From Citreicella sp. C3M06 (GTDB taxonomy: Bacteria; Pseudomonadota; Alphaproteobacteria; Rhodobacterales; Rhodobacteraceae), in NCBI RefSeq assembly GCF_018860705.1, contig NZ_JAHKQA010000076.1, positions 1 through 64,000 of the forward strand: a DNA stretch of 64,000 nucleotides. The letters are read 5' to 3'. This document shows positions 18,288 to 27,290 of the stretch, one piece after another. Each line of letters starts with the position of its first letter. The first letter of the stretch is position 1. A program made the translations under genes and the position numbers. The notes beneath the pieces were generated by a model that worked only from the letters and a program-made list of their open reading frames with translations, searched no databases and was not told where the DNA came from.

Positions 18288-18986
18288 TCAGAGAGCGGGC
18301 CAGCGTTCGGCCAGCGCCCGCGCAAGCCGCGCATCGGTGTCGTCGATTGGCCCCTGCACGCCGGGGCGAAAGCGGGCGCGGAACGCGGCCAGCAGCGGCG
18401 CGTGCTGCGCTTCGGTGAAGACATAGCCAAAGCGGCGCAGGTCGGCGTGGAAATCGCCGGGGGCGTGGCCCGGCTCGGGGCACACCGCCAGAGCTTTGTC
18501 CGCCAGTCGCGACCAGTCAAACATCGGGCCGGGGTCGATCTTGCGCCCCGGCGCCATGTCGGAATGGCCGATCACCCGATGCGCAGGAATATCCCAGCGC
18601 GCCAGAATCCCCGGCAGCAGGGTTTCGAGCGAGCGCATCTGCGCCTCGGCAAAGGGCTCGGCCCCGGTGTTCGCCAGCTCGATGCCGATCGAGTGCGAGT
18701 TCACGTCGCTTATGCCGCCCCATGCGCCGCGCCCGGCGTGCCATGCCCGCATGTCTTCGTGCACCAGCTGCCAGCACTGGCCGGTGCGGGCGATGACGTA
18801 ATGCGCCGAGACCTCCGAGGCGGGGTTGCACAGCCAATCCCGCGCGGCCGTTGCCGAGGCCATGGCGGTATAGTGGATCACGACGATATCGGGCCGAGCG
18901 CCGAGGCGGCGCTGGCCGAAATTGTCAGACGGATGCCAGACCGGGGTCAGCCGCCGCGCGCCGCGCGGAACGGCGCGGGATCCCAC
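18288..18986 (-). CDS. N-acetylmuramoyl-L-alanine amidase, AmpD/amidase_2 type
   Basis: Zinc amidase that removes peptides from (anhydro)muramyl residues in cell-wall turnover. Zinc ligands are recognisable: the His in IVVIHYTAMASATAARDWL, the His of RVIGHSDMAPGRKIDPGPMF and the Asp in the same DPGP motif. VSAHYVIARTGQCWQLVHED and AWHAGRGAWGGISDVNSHSI are typical. Family similarity begins at LTPVWHPSDNFG, about 12 residues in. The codon there is CTG (18950), overlapping the upstream TGA as CTGA, so the true start may be that CTG rather than the ATG at 18986. The cytoplasmic form is likely, since I see no signal peptide. Confidence 0.88.
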   Translation of the reverse strand: MGSRAVPRGARRLTPVWHPSDNFGQRRLGARPDIVVIHYTAMASATAARDWLCNPASEVSAHYVIARTGQCWQLVHEDMRAWHAGRGAWGGISDVNSHSIGIELANTGAEPFAEAQMRSLETLLPGILARWDIPAHRVIGHSDMAPGRKIDPGPMFDWSRLADKALAVCPEPGHAPGDFHADLRRFGYVFTEAQHAPLLAAFRARFRPGVQGPIDDTDARLARALAERWPAL

Positions 18987-19669
18987 GAACAGGCAAAGCC
19001 GTCGCCATCGGGGTCAAGACCTTTGCGGTCTTTCTGCGGGCCACCTTCGGACAGGAAGGCCGCCTGCGCCAGATCCGGCGAAGCATAGGCGTTGCAGGCG
19101 GCGCTGATGCGGTTGCCGTCGTAGCGCCCCTTGCGATCATACATCGGCGAGCCGACAGGGTTCGACGTGCGCAGCGCGTATTCCACCACGTTCGGCCCGG
19201 TGCCATCGGGGCGCGGCGGCAGGTCGGTCGGCGCAACCACGTGATATTGCGATCGGTTCTGGGCGATCAGCGCGGCGTCGGCGCCGATGTCGCGCTCGGC
19301 GCTCACCGCTTCAAAGCTGTTTTCGTTCGAAATACCGGCGGCGTTGGTCACCACCTGCGGCTCGCTGACCAGCGGCGGCGGCGTGTTGCCGGGCGAGGCC
19401 TCGAGCGGAGTGATGCCACTGTTGGCCGCCGCCGCACGCACCCGCGCCGTGGCGTCGGCATCGCTGTCGGGGGTAGCGCCGGTGGGCGCCTGCACCACGC
19501 TCTGTCCCGGACGGATGCCGGGCAGGGGGGCCGCGCCGGCCTGCTCAGCCGCCTGCTGGCGCTGCGCGTAGGTCTGGTAATCCTCGAAACCCACACCGCT
19601 GTCCGGCACGCTTGGCGCGCAAGACGCCAGCGCTAGCGCCGCTGCGGTCATCATAAGTACAGTTTTCAT
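18947..19669 (-). CDS. Lipoprotein with Excalibur-like calcium-binding C-terminus
   Basis: A 240-residue predicted lipoprotein. MKTVLMMTAAALALASCAPS gives a signal with lipobox LASC. A low-complexity Ala/Pro/Gln region follows (about residues 30-130). The C-terminal about 45 residues, ISAACNAYASPDLAQAAFL to KGLDPDGDGFACSWDP, contain DPDGDGFAC, the DxDxDGxxCE-like loop of the Excalibur domain, with paired cysteines. The ATG at 19669 is preferred over an upstream in-frame Met (19708) because the signal peptide begins there. The amidase gene overlaps or abuts its 3' end, so a joint cell-envelope role is plausible but unproven. Confidence 0.8.
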   Translation of the reverse strand: MKTVLMMTAAALALASCAPSVPDSGVGFEDYQTYAQRQQAAEQAGAAPLPGIRPGQSVVQAPTGATPDSDADATARVRAAAANSGITPLEASPGNTPPPLVSEPQVVTNAAGISNENSFEAVSAERDIGADAALIAQNRSQYHVVAPTDLPPRPDGTGPNVVEYALRTSNPVGSPMYDRKGRYDGNRISAACNAYASPDLAQAAFLSEGGPQKDRKGLDPDGDGFACSWDPAPFRAARGG

Positions 19670-19698
19670 CCTGCCCGTCACCCCTTGTTTCGGACTGC

Positions 19699-21186
19699 TT
19701 ACCACCATTTCGCCGGCTTATCCACGAAGCCGACCGCGCGTTCCAGCGCATAGGCGGTGTTGAGAAGATCGCCTTCTTCCCAAGGGCGGCCGATCAGCTG
19801 AAGCCCCAGTGGCAGGCCTTCGTGGCCAAGCCCGGCGGGCACGCTGATGCCGGGCAGACCGGCAAGGTTCACCGTCACGGTGAAGACGTCATTAAGGTAC
19901 ATCTGCACCGGGTCCGCGTCCTGCATCTCGCCCAGCCCAAAGGCCGGCGAGGGCGTCGCAGGCGTCAGGATCGCATCGACGCCATCGGCAAAGGCCAGCT
20001 CGAAATCGCGCTTGATCAGGCTGCGCACCTTGCGGGCCTTGTTGTAATAGGCGTCGTAAAAGCCCGCCGACAGCACATAGGTGCCGACCATGACGCGGCG
20101 CTGTACTTCGGGCCCGAACCCCTCGGCGCGGGTCTTTTCATACATGTCATTGATGCCCTCGCCGCTGGCGAGCTTGGCGCGGTGACCGTAGCGCACCCCG
20201 TCATAGCGGGCGAGGTTCGAAGACGCCTCGGCAGGCGCAATGACGTAATAGGTCGGCAGCGCGTATTTGGTATGCGGCAACGAGATATCGACGATCTTGG
20301 CCCCCGCATCGCGCAGCATGTCGCGGCCACGATCCCACAGGGCGTCGATCTCGTCAGAGATGCCGTCGATGCGGTATTCGCGCGGAATACCGATGGTCTT
20401 GCCGCGGATATCGCCGGTCAGCATCGCCTCGAAATCGGGCACCGGCAGATTGGCCGAGGTGCTGTCCTTCGGATCGTGCCCACACATGGCGTTCAGCAGG
20501 ATGGCACTGTCGCGCACGTCCTTGGTCATCGGCCCGGCCTGATCGAGCGAAGAGGCAAAGGCCACGATGCCCCAGCGCGAGCAACGCCCGTAGGTTGGCT
20601 TGATGCCGGTGATGCCGGTAAAGGCCGCTGGCTGGCGGATCGATCCACCGGTGTCGGTGCCGGTCGCCGCAAGGCACAGATCCGCCGCCACGGCCGATGC
20701 CGAGCCGCCTGAGGAGCCGCCCGGCGTCAGCGCCGCCGCGTCATCGCTGCGCCGCCACGGGTTCACCGCGTTGCCGTAACAGGATGTCTCGTTCGACGAG
20801 CCCATGGCGAACTCGTCCATGTTCAGCTTGCCCAGCATCACCGTCCCTGCCTCGAACAGCTTCGAGGTCACGGTGGATTCGTATTCGGGCTTGAAGCCTT
20901 CAAGAATGCGCGAGGCTGCCTGGCTTGGCACGCCCTTGGTGCAGAACAGGTCCTTGATCCCCATCGGAATGCCGCAAAGCGCGGGCGCATCCCCGGCCTG
21001 AATGCGCGCATCCGCCGCCGCCGCCTGCTGACGGGCAATGTCGGGGGTTTTGTGCACGAAGGCACCAAGCGCATCGGCGCCATCGATGGCGGCAAGACAG
21101 GCCTCGGTCAACTCGGCGCTGGTCACGTCCCCGGCCCGCAGCGCATCGCGCGCCTCGGCCACCTTGAGTTTGGTCAGATCGCTCAT
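19699..21186 (-). CDS. gatA: Glutamyl-tRNA(Gln) amidotransferase subunit A
   Basis: A 495-residue amidase-signature enzyme that makes ammonia from glutamine for conversion of Glu-tRNA(Gln) (and Asp-tRNA(Asn)) to the amide form. The catalytic Ser-cisSer-Lys set is visible: Lys in [17 protein letters not shown], and the serines in [19 protein letters not shown] and [16 protein letters not shown]. Full family length. ATGA overlap with gatC upstream; gatB is not in the window, as often in this group. Confidence 0.96.
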   Translation of the reverse strand: MSDLTKLKVAEARDALRAGDVTSAELTEACLAAIDGADALGAFVHKTPDIARQQAAAADARIQAGDAPALCGIPMGIKDLFCTKGVPSQAASRILEGFKPEYESTVTSKLFEAGTVMLGKLNMDEFAMGSSNETSCYGNAVNPWRRSDDAAALTPGGSSGGSASAVAADLCLAATGTDTGGSIRQPAAFTGITGIKPTYGRCSRWGIVAFASSLDQAGPMTKDVRDSAILLNAMCGHDPKDSTSANLPVPDFEAMLTGDIRGKTIGIPREYRIDGISDEIDALWDRGRDMLRDAGAKIVDISLPHTKYALPTYYVIAPAEASSNLARYDGVRYGHRAKLASGEGINDMYEKTRAEGFGPEVQRRVMVGTYVLSAGFYDAYYNKARKVRSLIKRDFELAFADGVDAILTPATPSPAFGLGEMQDADPVQMYLNDVFTVTVNLAGLPGISVPAGLGHEGLPLGLQLIGRPWEEGDLLNTAYALERAVGFVDKPAKWW

Positions 21187-21470
21187 TCCACCACCTTCGG
21201 CACGGCAAAGAATCCCTCTCGGGCGTCGGGCGCGTTCGCAAGGATCTTGTCCTGCATCCCGCCATCGGTGACGCCGTCAACCCGGCGCGCCAGACGCATC
21301 GGCGTAACCGATACCATCGGTTCGACGCCACTCACGTCGACCTCGTTCAGCTGCTCGATGAAATCGAGAATGTCCGAAAATTCCTGCGCAAGCTCTGGCA
21401 GACGGTCTTCCTCGACGCGGATGCGTGCGAGCTTGGCCACCTTGGCGGCGGTGCCGGTGTCGATCGACAT
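21183..21470 (-). CDS. gatC: Glutamyl-tRNA(Gln) amidotransferase subunit C
   Basis: A 95-residue helper subunit that wraps around Gat[21 protein letters not shown] at the N-terminus and the conserved [19 protein letters not shown], followed by the C-terminal [12 protein letters not shown], are diagnostic. Start at 21470, with a GGGAACCGCCC leader and weak ribosome site. Overlaps gatA by four bases. Confidence 0.95.
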   Translation of the reverse strand: MSIDTGTAAKVAKLARIRVEEDRLPELAQEFSDILDFIEQLNEVDVSGVEPMVSVTPMRLARRVDGVTDGGMQDKILANAPDAREGFFAVPKVVE

Positions 21471-21597
21471 GGGCGGTTCCCTTGTCCCGTGAGGTTTTGC
21501 CCGCTTTACCGCCGCAGGGCGCGGGCCGCAAGCACCGGGGCGCCACCGCAGCGCTTTCCACGTTTCACAACAACGAAAGACGGGCGTTGCGCCCCGG

Positions 21598-21653
21598 TTT
21601 CTTCTGGCCTGAAATATCCCGGGGGGCCCGAAGGGCGGGGGCAGCTCCCCCTC
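21598..21653 (+). repeat. Intergenic repeat, copy 3 (gatC upstream)
   Basis: Starts TTTCTTCTGGCCTGAAATAT, continues CCCGGGGGG, and ends in GGGGGCAGCTCCCCCT. Third member of the family at 10695 and 12329; lies between gatC and the pccR-like gene. Confidence 0.8.
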
Positions 21654-21696
21654 CGCCCGCGCAATCCACGCCTGCGCTATGGTGTCAGGCGCAGTC

Positions 21697-23088
21697 TCAC
21701 TCCAGCTCATAGGGCAGCAGGCCGCGCCGTTCGGGATGGATCGACAGCTGGCGCTCAAGCGGCGGAACCGAGCGCTGGTGGCACGTCGTGCGCTCGCAGA
21801 TGCGGCAGGAAATGCCGATCGGCTCGAAGGCGCCGTCGCGGTTCAGGTCCATCCCGTCGGCATAGACCAGCGCCCCGGCGTGCTTGACCTCGCAGCCAAG
21901 CGCCATGGCATAGCGGCGCACCGGCGCGCCAAAATGCCCACCGCGCTTGGTCACATCGCGCGCCAGCAGTACATAGCGTGCGCCATCAGGGGTTTCCGCC
22001 AGCTGGCGCAGAAAATGACCCGGCGTTTCAAAGGCGCGGTGAACGTTCCACAGCGGGCAGGCCCCGCCGAACCGGGCGAATTGCAGCCGCGTCGCCGAAT
22101 GCCGCTTGGTGATCGTTCCGGCCTGATCGACCCGCGCGAAAAAGAACGGAATACCCTTGGCCCCGGGCCGTTGCAGTGTCGACAGGCGATGCGCCACCTG
22201 CTCGATGCTGGCCCCGAAGCGCGCGGCCAGCAGCTCCAGATCGTGGCGGGTGTCCTGCGCCGCGGCAAGAAAGGCGCGGTACGGCATCAGCGCCGCCCCG
22301 GCGAAATAATTCGCAAGTCCCAGCTTGGCGATGGCGCGCGCGGCGTCGGTGTGAAACCGCGCCAGATCCAGCGTTGCCTCAAGCAGATCGTTCTGGCGCA
22401 GCAGCGCCACCTGCACCAGCAGCTGGAAACTCTGCGTCTCTGTCGGGACCAGCCCGGAAATCGTCAGCTTGTGCGCTGCGCTGTCATAGTTGCGCAGCGG
22501 CTCGGCTTGGGTGATCTCGACCGAGATCCCCCGGTTCTGCAGGTGCGAGATTACCGCCGTGCGGGTCTCACCGCTCAGCTTGCTGGCAAAATGTTCGGCA
22601 GCGCGATCGACCGCATCAAGGTAATTGTCGCAGTAATGAAAGAAGTCGCGCACCTCTTCCCAAGGTGAGGGTTGCAGCTGCGATCCCTCGCGCCCCAGCG
22701 CCTCGTCGAGGCTGGCAAGCCGCTCATGGGTTTGGCGATAGGCGCGGTGCAGCTCCAGAAAGGCCCGCGCAAAGGTGGGTGCGTTCGATGCCGTCAGCCG
22801 CAGATCCGCCAGCGGCGGCGTCTCGGCAAACAGCGGATCGGCCAGCGCCTCGCGCATGTCCGAGACCAGCCGTTCACTATCGCCCTGTCCCAGCTCGGTC
22901 ACGTCAAAGCCGAATTCCTGCGCCAGCGCCAGCACCACGGTGGTCGACACCGGCCGGTTGTTGTTTTCCATCTGGTTGAGGTAGGGCAGCGAAATCCCCA
23001 GCTTTGCAGCGAAATCCTTTTGCGTCAGGGCGAGGCGCCCGCGCAGGTCTCGCAGTTTTGCGCCAGCGTAAAGCTTGCGTATCGCCAT
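21697..23088 (-). CDS. pccR: ScfR/PccR-like short-chain acyl-CoA regulator
   Basis: A 463-residue regulator. The N-terminal XRE helix-turn-helix is RLALTQKDFAAKLGISLPYL then NQMENNNRPVSTTVV (about residues 18-52). A middle IrrE/DUF955-like region follows (about 150-300), and a C-terminal cysteine-containing part GISCRICERTTCHQRSVPP. This is the architecture of RamB/ScfR regulators; in Rhodobacter sphaeroides PccR controls propionyl-CoA carboxylase genes in response to acyl-CoA. GGAGGAGG lies upstream of the ATG. A TTTGCAAA box sits in its own promoter and two more lie before pccB 1.4 kb away. Gene symbol given by family and context. Confidence 0.8.
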   Translation of the reverse strand: MAIRKLYAGAKLRDLRGRLALTQKDFAAKLGISLPYLNQMENNNRPVSTTVVLALAQEFGFDVTELGQGDSERLVSDMREALADPLFAETPPLADLRLTASNAPTFARAFLELHRAYRQTHERLASLDEALGREGSQLQPSPWEEVRDFFHYCDNYLDAVDRAAEHFASKLSGETRTAVISHLQNRGISVEITQAEPLRNYDSAAHKLTISGLVPTETQSFQLLVQVALLRQNDLLEATLDLARFHTDAARAIAKLGLANYFAGAALMPYRAFLAAAQDTRHDLELLAARFGASIEQVAHRLSTLQRPGAKGIPFFFARVDQAGTITKRHSATRLQFARFGGACPLWNVHRAFETPGHFLRQLAETPDGARYVLLARDVTKRGGHFGAPVRRYAMALGCEVKHAGALVYADGMDLNRDGAFEPIGISCRICERTTCHQRSVPPLERQLSIHPERRGLLPYELE

Positions 23089-23133
23089 GGTCGTCCTCCT
23101 CCCGTTTGCAGATTAGCGCCGGGTAGAGGACTG

Positions 23134-23150
23134 TTTGCAAATCTTTGCGA
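23134..23150. promoter_or_regulatory. PccR/ScfR-like box at its own promoter
   Basis: TTTGCAAATCTTTGCGA, i.e. one full TTTGCAAA and a second TTTGC ten bases on; a further partial TTTGCA lies at 23105. It sits 46 bases upstream of the pccR-like ATG and 15 bases beyond the stop of the MFS gene. TTTGCAAA is the known core of RamB/ScfR sites, so autoregulation is inferred. Confidence 0.7.
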
Positions 23151-23164
23151 CCGGGTCCAGCCCG

Positions 23165-24382
23165 TCAGTAGCCGCGCAGCTTGCGCTCGCGGGCAAAGAC
23201 GATGGCGATCGACACCATCGATCCCGCACCGGTGGCGAACATCAGCCAGAGCAGAGGGTTTGCGCCGCTGCCCGGTTGCAGCAGGCTGCCGGCAAGCGCC
23301 GACAGGCCAGCGCCGCCGCCGATCATGATCGCCCCCGACAGGCCCGATGCTGTGCCCGCAAGATGCGGGCGCACCGACAGCGCCCCCGCCGTGGCGTTGG
23401 GAATGGTCATGCCGTTGCCAAGCCCGACAAAGGTCATGCAGCCAAAGAACGTCCAGCGCGAATCGAACCCGGCGGCAAACAGCACCAGCGCCAGCGCAAG
23501 GCCTGCGGTGTTGATCATGCAGCCCCAGAGGATCATCCGATTGACCCCGACCCGCGACGACAACCGCCCCGACAGCCCGTTGCCGACGAAATAGCCGATG
23601 GCGGGCGCGCCGAAAAAGAACCCCAGCACCGAGGGTGTCATGCCAAACACTTGCGAGCCGACAAAAGGGGCGCCGCCGAGATAGGCAAAGAACGCCCCCG
23701 ACGACAGCGCGCAGGTCAGCGCGTAGCCCCAAAAGCGCGGGCTGCGCAGCAATTCGGGATATTCGCGGAACTGCTGGCCCAGCGAAAGCCCGCGCGACAC
23801 CAGCGTTTCGCCCAGATCGCGCCAGCTCAGCCAGAAGATACCAAGCCCCATGATCAGTAGCATCCAGAAGGTGCTTTGCCATCCAAAGATCTCGTCGAGC
23901 ATGCCGCCGATCACCGGGCCGATCATCGGCACCACGGCCACGCCCATGGTGACATAGCCGATCATCGACGCTGCCTGATCCTGCGGAACGATGTCGCGCA
24001 CCACGGCGCGGCTAAGCACCATGGCGGTGACCACCACCGCCTGACACATGCGAAAGATCAGGAATACTGCGGTGTTGGGCGCAAAAATACAGCCCAATGT
24101 GGCGATGCAGAACAGCCCGACCCCCCACAGGATCACCGGGCGTCGCCCCAGCTTGTCCGACAGTGGCCCGATGACGATCTGAAGCGCCGCGTTGACCCCC
24201 AGATAGATCGCCACCGACAGCTGCATCACCCGGTAGTCGGTGTCGAAATGGGTCACCATCTTGGGCAGCGATGGCAGGAACACGTTCATGGCCAGCGCGG
24301 AAAGACCGGCCAGCAGAATGAGTGTGACAATATGAGGCGGGGTGCTACGATCCAGAAAGCGGACCAAGGGCGGCTTGGACAT
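23165..24382 (-). CDS. Bcr/CflA-type drug efflux MFS transporter
   Basis: A 405-residue major facilitator with 12 predicted helices. LAMNVFLPSLPKMVTHFDTD at helix 1, VIGPLSDKLGRRPVILWGV (the DRxGRR-type loop 2-3 motif), and VVPMIGPVIGGMLDEIFGW for motif C are typical of Bcr/CflA drug exporters. The gene ends just before the PccR box and starts 174 bases from pccB in the opposite direction, so the TTTGCAAA sites could also affect it. Substrate unknown. Confidence 0.9.
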   Translation of the reverse strand: MSKPPLVRFLDRSTPPHIVTLILLAGLSALAMNVFLPSLPKMVTHFDTDYRVMQLSVAIYLGVNAALQIVIGPLSDKLGRRPVILWGVGLFCIATLGCIFAPNTAVFLIFRMCQAVVVTAMVLSRAVVRDIVPQDQAASMIGYVTMGVAVVPMIGPVIGGMLDEIFGWQSTFWMLLIMGLGIFWLSWRDLGETLVSRGLSLGQQFREYPELLRSPRFWGYALTCALSSGAFFAYLGGAPFVGSQVFGMTPSVLGFFFGAPAIGYFVGNGLSGRLSSRVGVNRMILWGCMINTAGLALALVLFAAGFDSRWTFFGCMTFVGLGNGMTIPNATAGALSVRPHLAGTASGLSGAIMIGGGAGLSALAGSLLQPGSGANPLLWLMFATGAGSMVSIAIVFARERKLRGY

Positions 24383-24449
24383 GGGTCATGGGGTAAGCTG
24401 CGGCTTGTGTCTTGTCTATCCGGAATGCGTCACAGGTACAATTTGGCGA

Positions 24450-24464
24450 TTTGCAATTTGCAAA
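24450..24464. promoter_or_regulatory. PccR-like box 1 upstream of pccB
   Basis: TTTGCAATTTGCAAA: two overlapping TTTGCAA units seven bases apart. Lies in the gap between the leftward efflux gene and pccB. Confidence 0.75.
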
Positions 24465-24481
24465 CATCTGCCTTTTCAGGA

Positions 24482-24494
24482 TTTGCAAATTTGC
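24482..24494. promoter_or_regulatory. PccR-like box 2 upstream of pccB
   Basis: TTTGCAAATTTGC: a full TTTGCAAA followed directly by TTTGC. It lies 62 bases before the pccB ATG and 32 bases after box 1, roughly three helical turns, so two dimers could sit on the same face. Confidence 0.75.
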
Positions 24495-24556
24495 CGAAAT
24501 TCTCTTGAGCAATGGTGTTTCAGGGGTATGGTTCGCCCAAACGGAAAGGGACGGAC

Positions 24557-26089
24557 ATGAAAGACATTCTGCACGAACTCGAAGAACGTCGCTCCGGTGC
24601 TCGCCTTGGTGGCGGGCAAAAGCGCATCGACACCCAGCACGCCAAGGGCAAGTTGACCGCGCGCGAGCGCATCGAGCTGCTGCTCGATGAGGGCAGCTTT
24701 GAAGAATACGACATGTTCGTCGCACATCGCTGCACCGATTTCGGCATGGAAAAGAACCGCCCCTACGGCGATGGCGTGATCACCGGCTGGGGCACGATCA
24801 ATGGCCGCATGGTCTATGTGTTCAGTCAGGATTTCACCGTGCTGGGCGGGTCGGTGTCGGCCACCCATGCGCAGAAGATCTGTAAGATCATGGATATGGC
24901 GGTGCAGAACGGCGCGCCGGTGATCGGGCTTAACGACAGTGGCGGCGCGCGCATTCAAGAGGGCGTGGATTCGCTCGCGGGCTACGCCGAGATCTTTCAG
25001 CGCAATGTCGAAGCCTCGGGCGTGGTGCCGCAGATTTCCGTCATCATGGGGCCCTGCGCTGGCGGGGCGGTCTACAGCCCGGCGATGACCGACTTCATCT
25101 TCATGGTACGCGACACCTCTTACATGTTCGTGACCGGCCCCGACGTGGTCAAAACCGTCACCAACGAGGTGGTCACCGCCGAGGAACTGGGCGGTGCGTC
25201 CACGCACACGAAAAAATCCTCGGTCGCCGATGGGGCTTTTGACAACGATGTCGAAGCGCTGGCCGAAGTGCGCCGCCTTGTCGACTTCCTGCCGCTCAAC
25301 AACCGCGAAAAGCCGCCGGTGCGGCCGTTCTTCGACGATGTCGACCGCATCGAGACTTCGCTCGACACCATCATCCCGGAAAACGCCAACCAGCCCTACG
25401 ACATGAAGGAGCTGATCCTGAAGGTCGCCGACGAGGGCGATTTCTACGAGATTCAGGAAGATCACGCCAAGAACATCATCACCGGCTTCATGCGGCTCGA
25501 GGGGCGCACGGTGGGCATTGTCGCGAACCAGCCGATGGTGCTGGCGGGGTGCCTTGATATCGACAGTTCGAAAAAGGCGGCGCGCTTCGTGCGCTTTTGC
25601 GATTGTTTCGAAATCCCGATTCTGACCTTTGTCGATGTGCCGGGCTTTTTGCCGGGCACCGGGCAGGAATATGGCGGCGTCATCAAGCACGGTGCCAAGC
25701 TGCTGTTCGCCTATGGGGAGGCGACGGTGCCCAAGGTCACGGTGATCACCCGCAAGGCCTATGGTGGCGCCTATGACGTGATGTCCTCCAAGCACCTGCG
25801 CGGCGATGTGAACTACGCATGGCCCACCGCCGAAATCGCGGTGATGGGCGCCAAGGGCGCGACCGAGATCATCCATCGCGCCGATCTGGGCGATGCCGAC
25901 AAGATCGCCGCCCATACGGCGGAATACGAAGACCGCTTCGCCAACCCCTTTGTCGCCGCCGAACGCGGCTTCATCGACGAGGTGATCCAGCCGCGCTCGA
26001 CCCGTCGCCGGATCAGCCGCGCCTTTGCCATGCTGCGCAACAAGAAGCTTAGCAACCCCTGGAAGAAACACGACAATATCCCGCTGTAA
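24557..26089 (+). CDS. pccB: Propionyl-CoA carboxylase beta subunit
   Basis: A 510-residue carboxyltransferase subunit that moves CO2 from biotin on PccA to propionyl-CoA, giving methylmalonyl-CoA. [20 protein letters not shown] is the typical N-terminus. The acyl-CoA site [20 protein letters not shown] and the biotin-side glycine loops [18 protein letters not shown] and [19 protein letters not shown] are present, as is the C-terminal [19 protein letters not shown] at 24557 follows GGAAAGGGACGG; earlier in-frame codons from 24512 lie too close to the control boxes. Probably under PccR control from the boxes just upstream. Confidence 0.97.
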   Translation: MKDILHELEERRSGARLGGGQKRIDTQHAKGKLTARERIELLLDEGSFEEYDMFVAHRCTDFGMEKNRPYGDGVITGWGTINGRMVYVFSQDFTVLGGSVSATHAQKICKIMDMAVQNGAPVIGLNDSGGARIQEGVDSLAGYAEIFQRNVEASGVVPQISVIMGPCAGGAVYSPAMTDFIFMVRDTSYMFVTGPDVVKTVTNEVVTAEELGGASTHTKKSSVADGAFDNDVEALAEVRRLVDFLPLNNREKPPVRPFFDDVDRIETSLDTIIPENANQPYDMKELILKVADEGDFYEIQEDHAKNIITGFMRLEGRTVGIVANQPMVLAGCLDIDSSKKAARFVRFCDCFEIPILTFVDVPGFLPGTGQEYGGVIKHGAKLLFAYGEATVPKVTVITRKAYGGAYDVMSSKHLRGDVNYAWPTAEIAVMGAKGATEIIHRADLGDADKIAAHTAEYEDRFANPFVAAERGFIDEVIQPRSTRRRISRAFAMLRNKKLSNPWKKHDNIPL

Positions 26090-26109
26090 GCGGTCAGGGA
26101 GGGGCAATC

Positions 26110-26454
26110 ATGAGCCGCTACACCCGCAAGGGCTGGCATCTGGCCAATGAGGACGGGGCGTTGATCCTTGCCCGCCGCTGGCCAGCGCGTTTCGATCTGG
26201 CGGTCGAAACGCTGCTGCCGAAGGTTCGGCACAAGGCGCGCCTTGCGCATCATGTGCGACAGGACCTGTGGCGCGCCCTGCAGGGGCTTCGCGGCTTTAC
26301 GCCATGCATCCGCGTTGAGGAGAGCGCGGACGCGACCCGGCTGATCGCCGGGGGTCAGCTCGATGCGGGAGGGGCGCGCAACGCGGCGCTCGCCCGCATC
26401 GAGGCACTGCTGGAAGACCCGGACCGCCGGGCACGCTGGACAAGGTGGTCCTGA
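26110..26454 (+). CDS. Hypothetical protein in pcc operon
   Basis: A 114-residue, basic cytoplasmic-looking protein (MSRYTRKGWHLANEDGALIL and onward), rich in Arg and Ala with no membrane span and no motif I recognise. It begins 20 bases after pccB behind GGGAGGGGC, so it is co-transcribed, and overlaps the start of the next gene by one base pair or so. Similar small genes between pccB and pccA are common in Rhodobacter relatives, from general knowledge of the locus. No function proposed. Confidence 0.75.
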   Translation: MSRYTRKGWHLANEDGALILARRWPARFDLAVETLLPKVRHKARLAHHVRQDLWRALQGLRGFTPCIRVEESADATRLIAGGQLDAGGARNAALARIEALLEDPDRRARWTRWS

Positions 26455-26455
26455 A

Positions 26456-26842
26456 ATGACGTCGCTGTTTCCCATCATCTTGGCGGCTGCCACGACCCCA
26501 CTGGCGCAGGGCGCGCCGGTGACGGTGCCTTCGGGCATGGCGGTCAGCTTTCATGACATGATCCGGGACGACACCGGGCAGGGGCCGGTCTTTCGGCTGC
26601 GCTTTGTTGCGCCGGCGCTGGCGGGCGAGTCGCCCGATTTCGACCATCTGGCCACCGACATGGATTCGCTTTGTGCGCAGCTTGCCGTTTCGGCAACTGA
26701 CGACAGTGAATCGCAACCGACGCGCATCGTGATCTCGCTGATGGAATCGCCGGTGACCTTCGGCGAATTGGCGCCGCAGGTGACGCAGGTTTTCGAGGCC
26801 TACAGCCTTGAGAAGGGCCGCTGCATCTGGGAGGCATTCTGA
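26456..26842 (+). CDS. Hypothetical secreted protein in pcc operon
   Basis: A 128-residue protein with a signal-peptide-like start (MTSLFPIILAAATTPLAQGA) and a probable periplasmic body including VPSGMAVSFHDMIRDDTGQG, VFRLRFVAPAL and a C-terminal EKGRCIWEAF with one Cys. The ATG overlaps the preceding stop region (CTGAAATGA), so it belongs to the same transcript. It resembles a small Rhodobacterales-specific family (I believe DUF6497), but I cannot verify this from sequence alone. Confidence 0.72.
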   Translation: MTSLFPIILAAATTPLAQGAPVTVPSGMAVSFHDMIRDDTGQGPVFRLRFVAPALAGESPDFDHLATDMDSLCAQLAVSATDDSESQPTRIVISLMESPVTFGELAPQVTQVFEAYSLEKGRCIWEAF

Positions 26843-26939
26843 TGCAAGTCCCTAGTCTTGAAAGGTATTTTGTCAATGGGGCAGGCACTGCGTCTTTCCC
26901 GCCACAAAATGCCTATCTCGTTGCGATTACATGTTGCCC

Positions 26940-26953
26940 CCCAAATATTTGGG
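26940..26953. promoter_or_regulatory. Perfect palindrome CCCAAATATTTGGG
   Basis: Fourteen-base perfect palindrome with an AT-rich centre in the 214-base gap before the small lipoprotein gene. It looks like an operator; the regulator is unknown. Confidence 0.4.
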
Positions 26954-27056
26954 CTATGTTGAGGTCGGATTGCGCCCAAGCAATCTTTACCTCGGAACGA
27001 GGACGGGTCGGACCACATGGTCTTGCCGGTTCCGTTGAACATGACAGGAGACAAAG

Positions 27057-27194
27057 ATGTCCAAGAGCATCAAAGTTCTGGCAATGCTCGGCCTTTTCGG
27101 CCTCGCAGCCTGTGGCCAGCAGGAAGAAGAGTACGTCGTCGCAGAACCGGAGCCGATCAGCGTCGAGCCCGTGTACACCGGCAAGTACAAGTGA
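27057..27194 (+). CDS. Small lipoprotein (45 residues)
   Basis: MSKSIKVLAMLGLFGLAACG is a complete lipoprotein signal with lipobox GLAAC. The mature part is only about 26 residues and acidic (QQEEEYVVAEPEPISVEPVY), ending TGKYK. An excellent ACAGGAGACAAAG site precedes the ATG. It is too short for most gene callers. A second lipoprotein with nearly the same LGLFGLAAC signal lies 650 bases downstream. Likely an outer-membrane-anchored peptide of unknown role. Confidence 0.8.
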   Translation: MSKSIKVLAMLGLFGLAACGQQEEEYVVAEPEPISVEPVYTGKYK

Positions 27195-27200
27195 TCTGAC

Positions 27201-27224
27201 GGGACGGGCCTCCGGGCCCGTCCC
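27201..27224 (+). terminator. Hairpin after the small lipoprotein
   Basis: GGGACGGGCC, TCCG loop, GGCCCGTCCC: a perfect 10-bp stem seven bases after the stop. No U-tract, so it may be an attenuator or 3'-end stabiliser rather than a strict terminator. Confidence 0.65.
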
Positions 27225-27290
27225 CCACCACCCGGGGCACGGCCTCGGGCGCATCGCCCCCGCGGCGCCCCCAACCAAGGAGGGCGCGCG

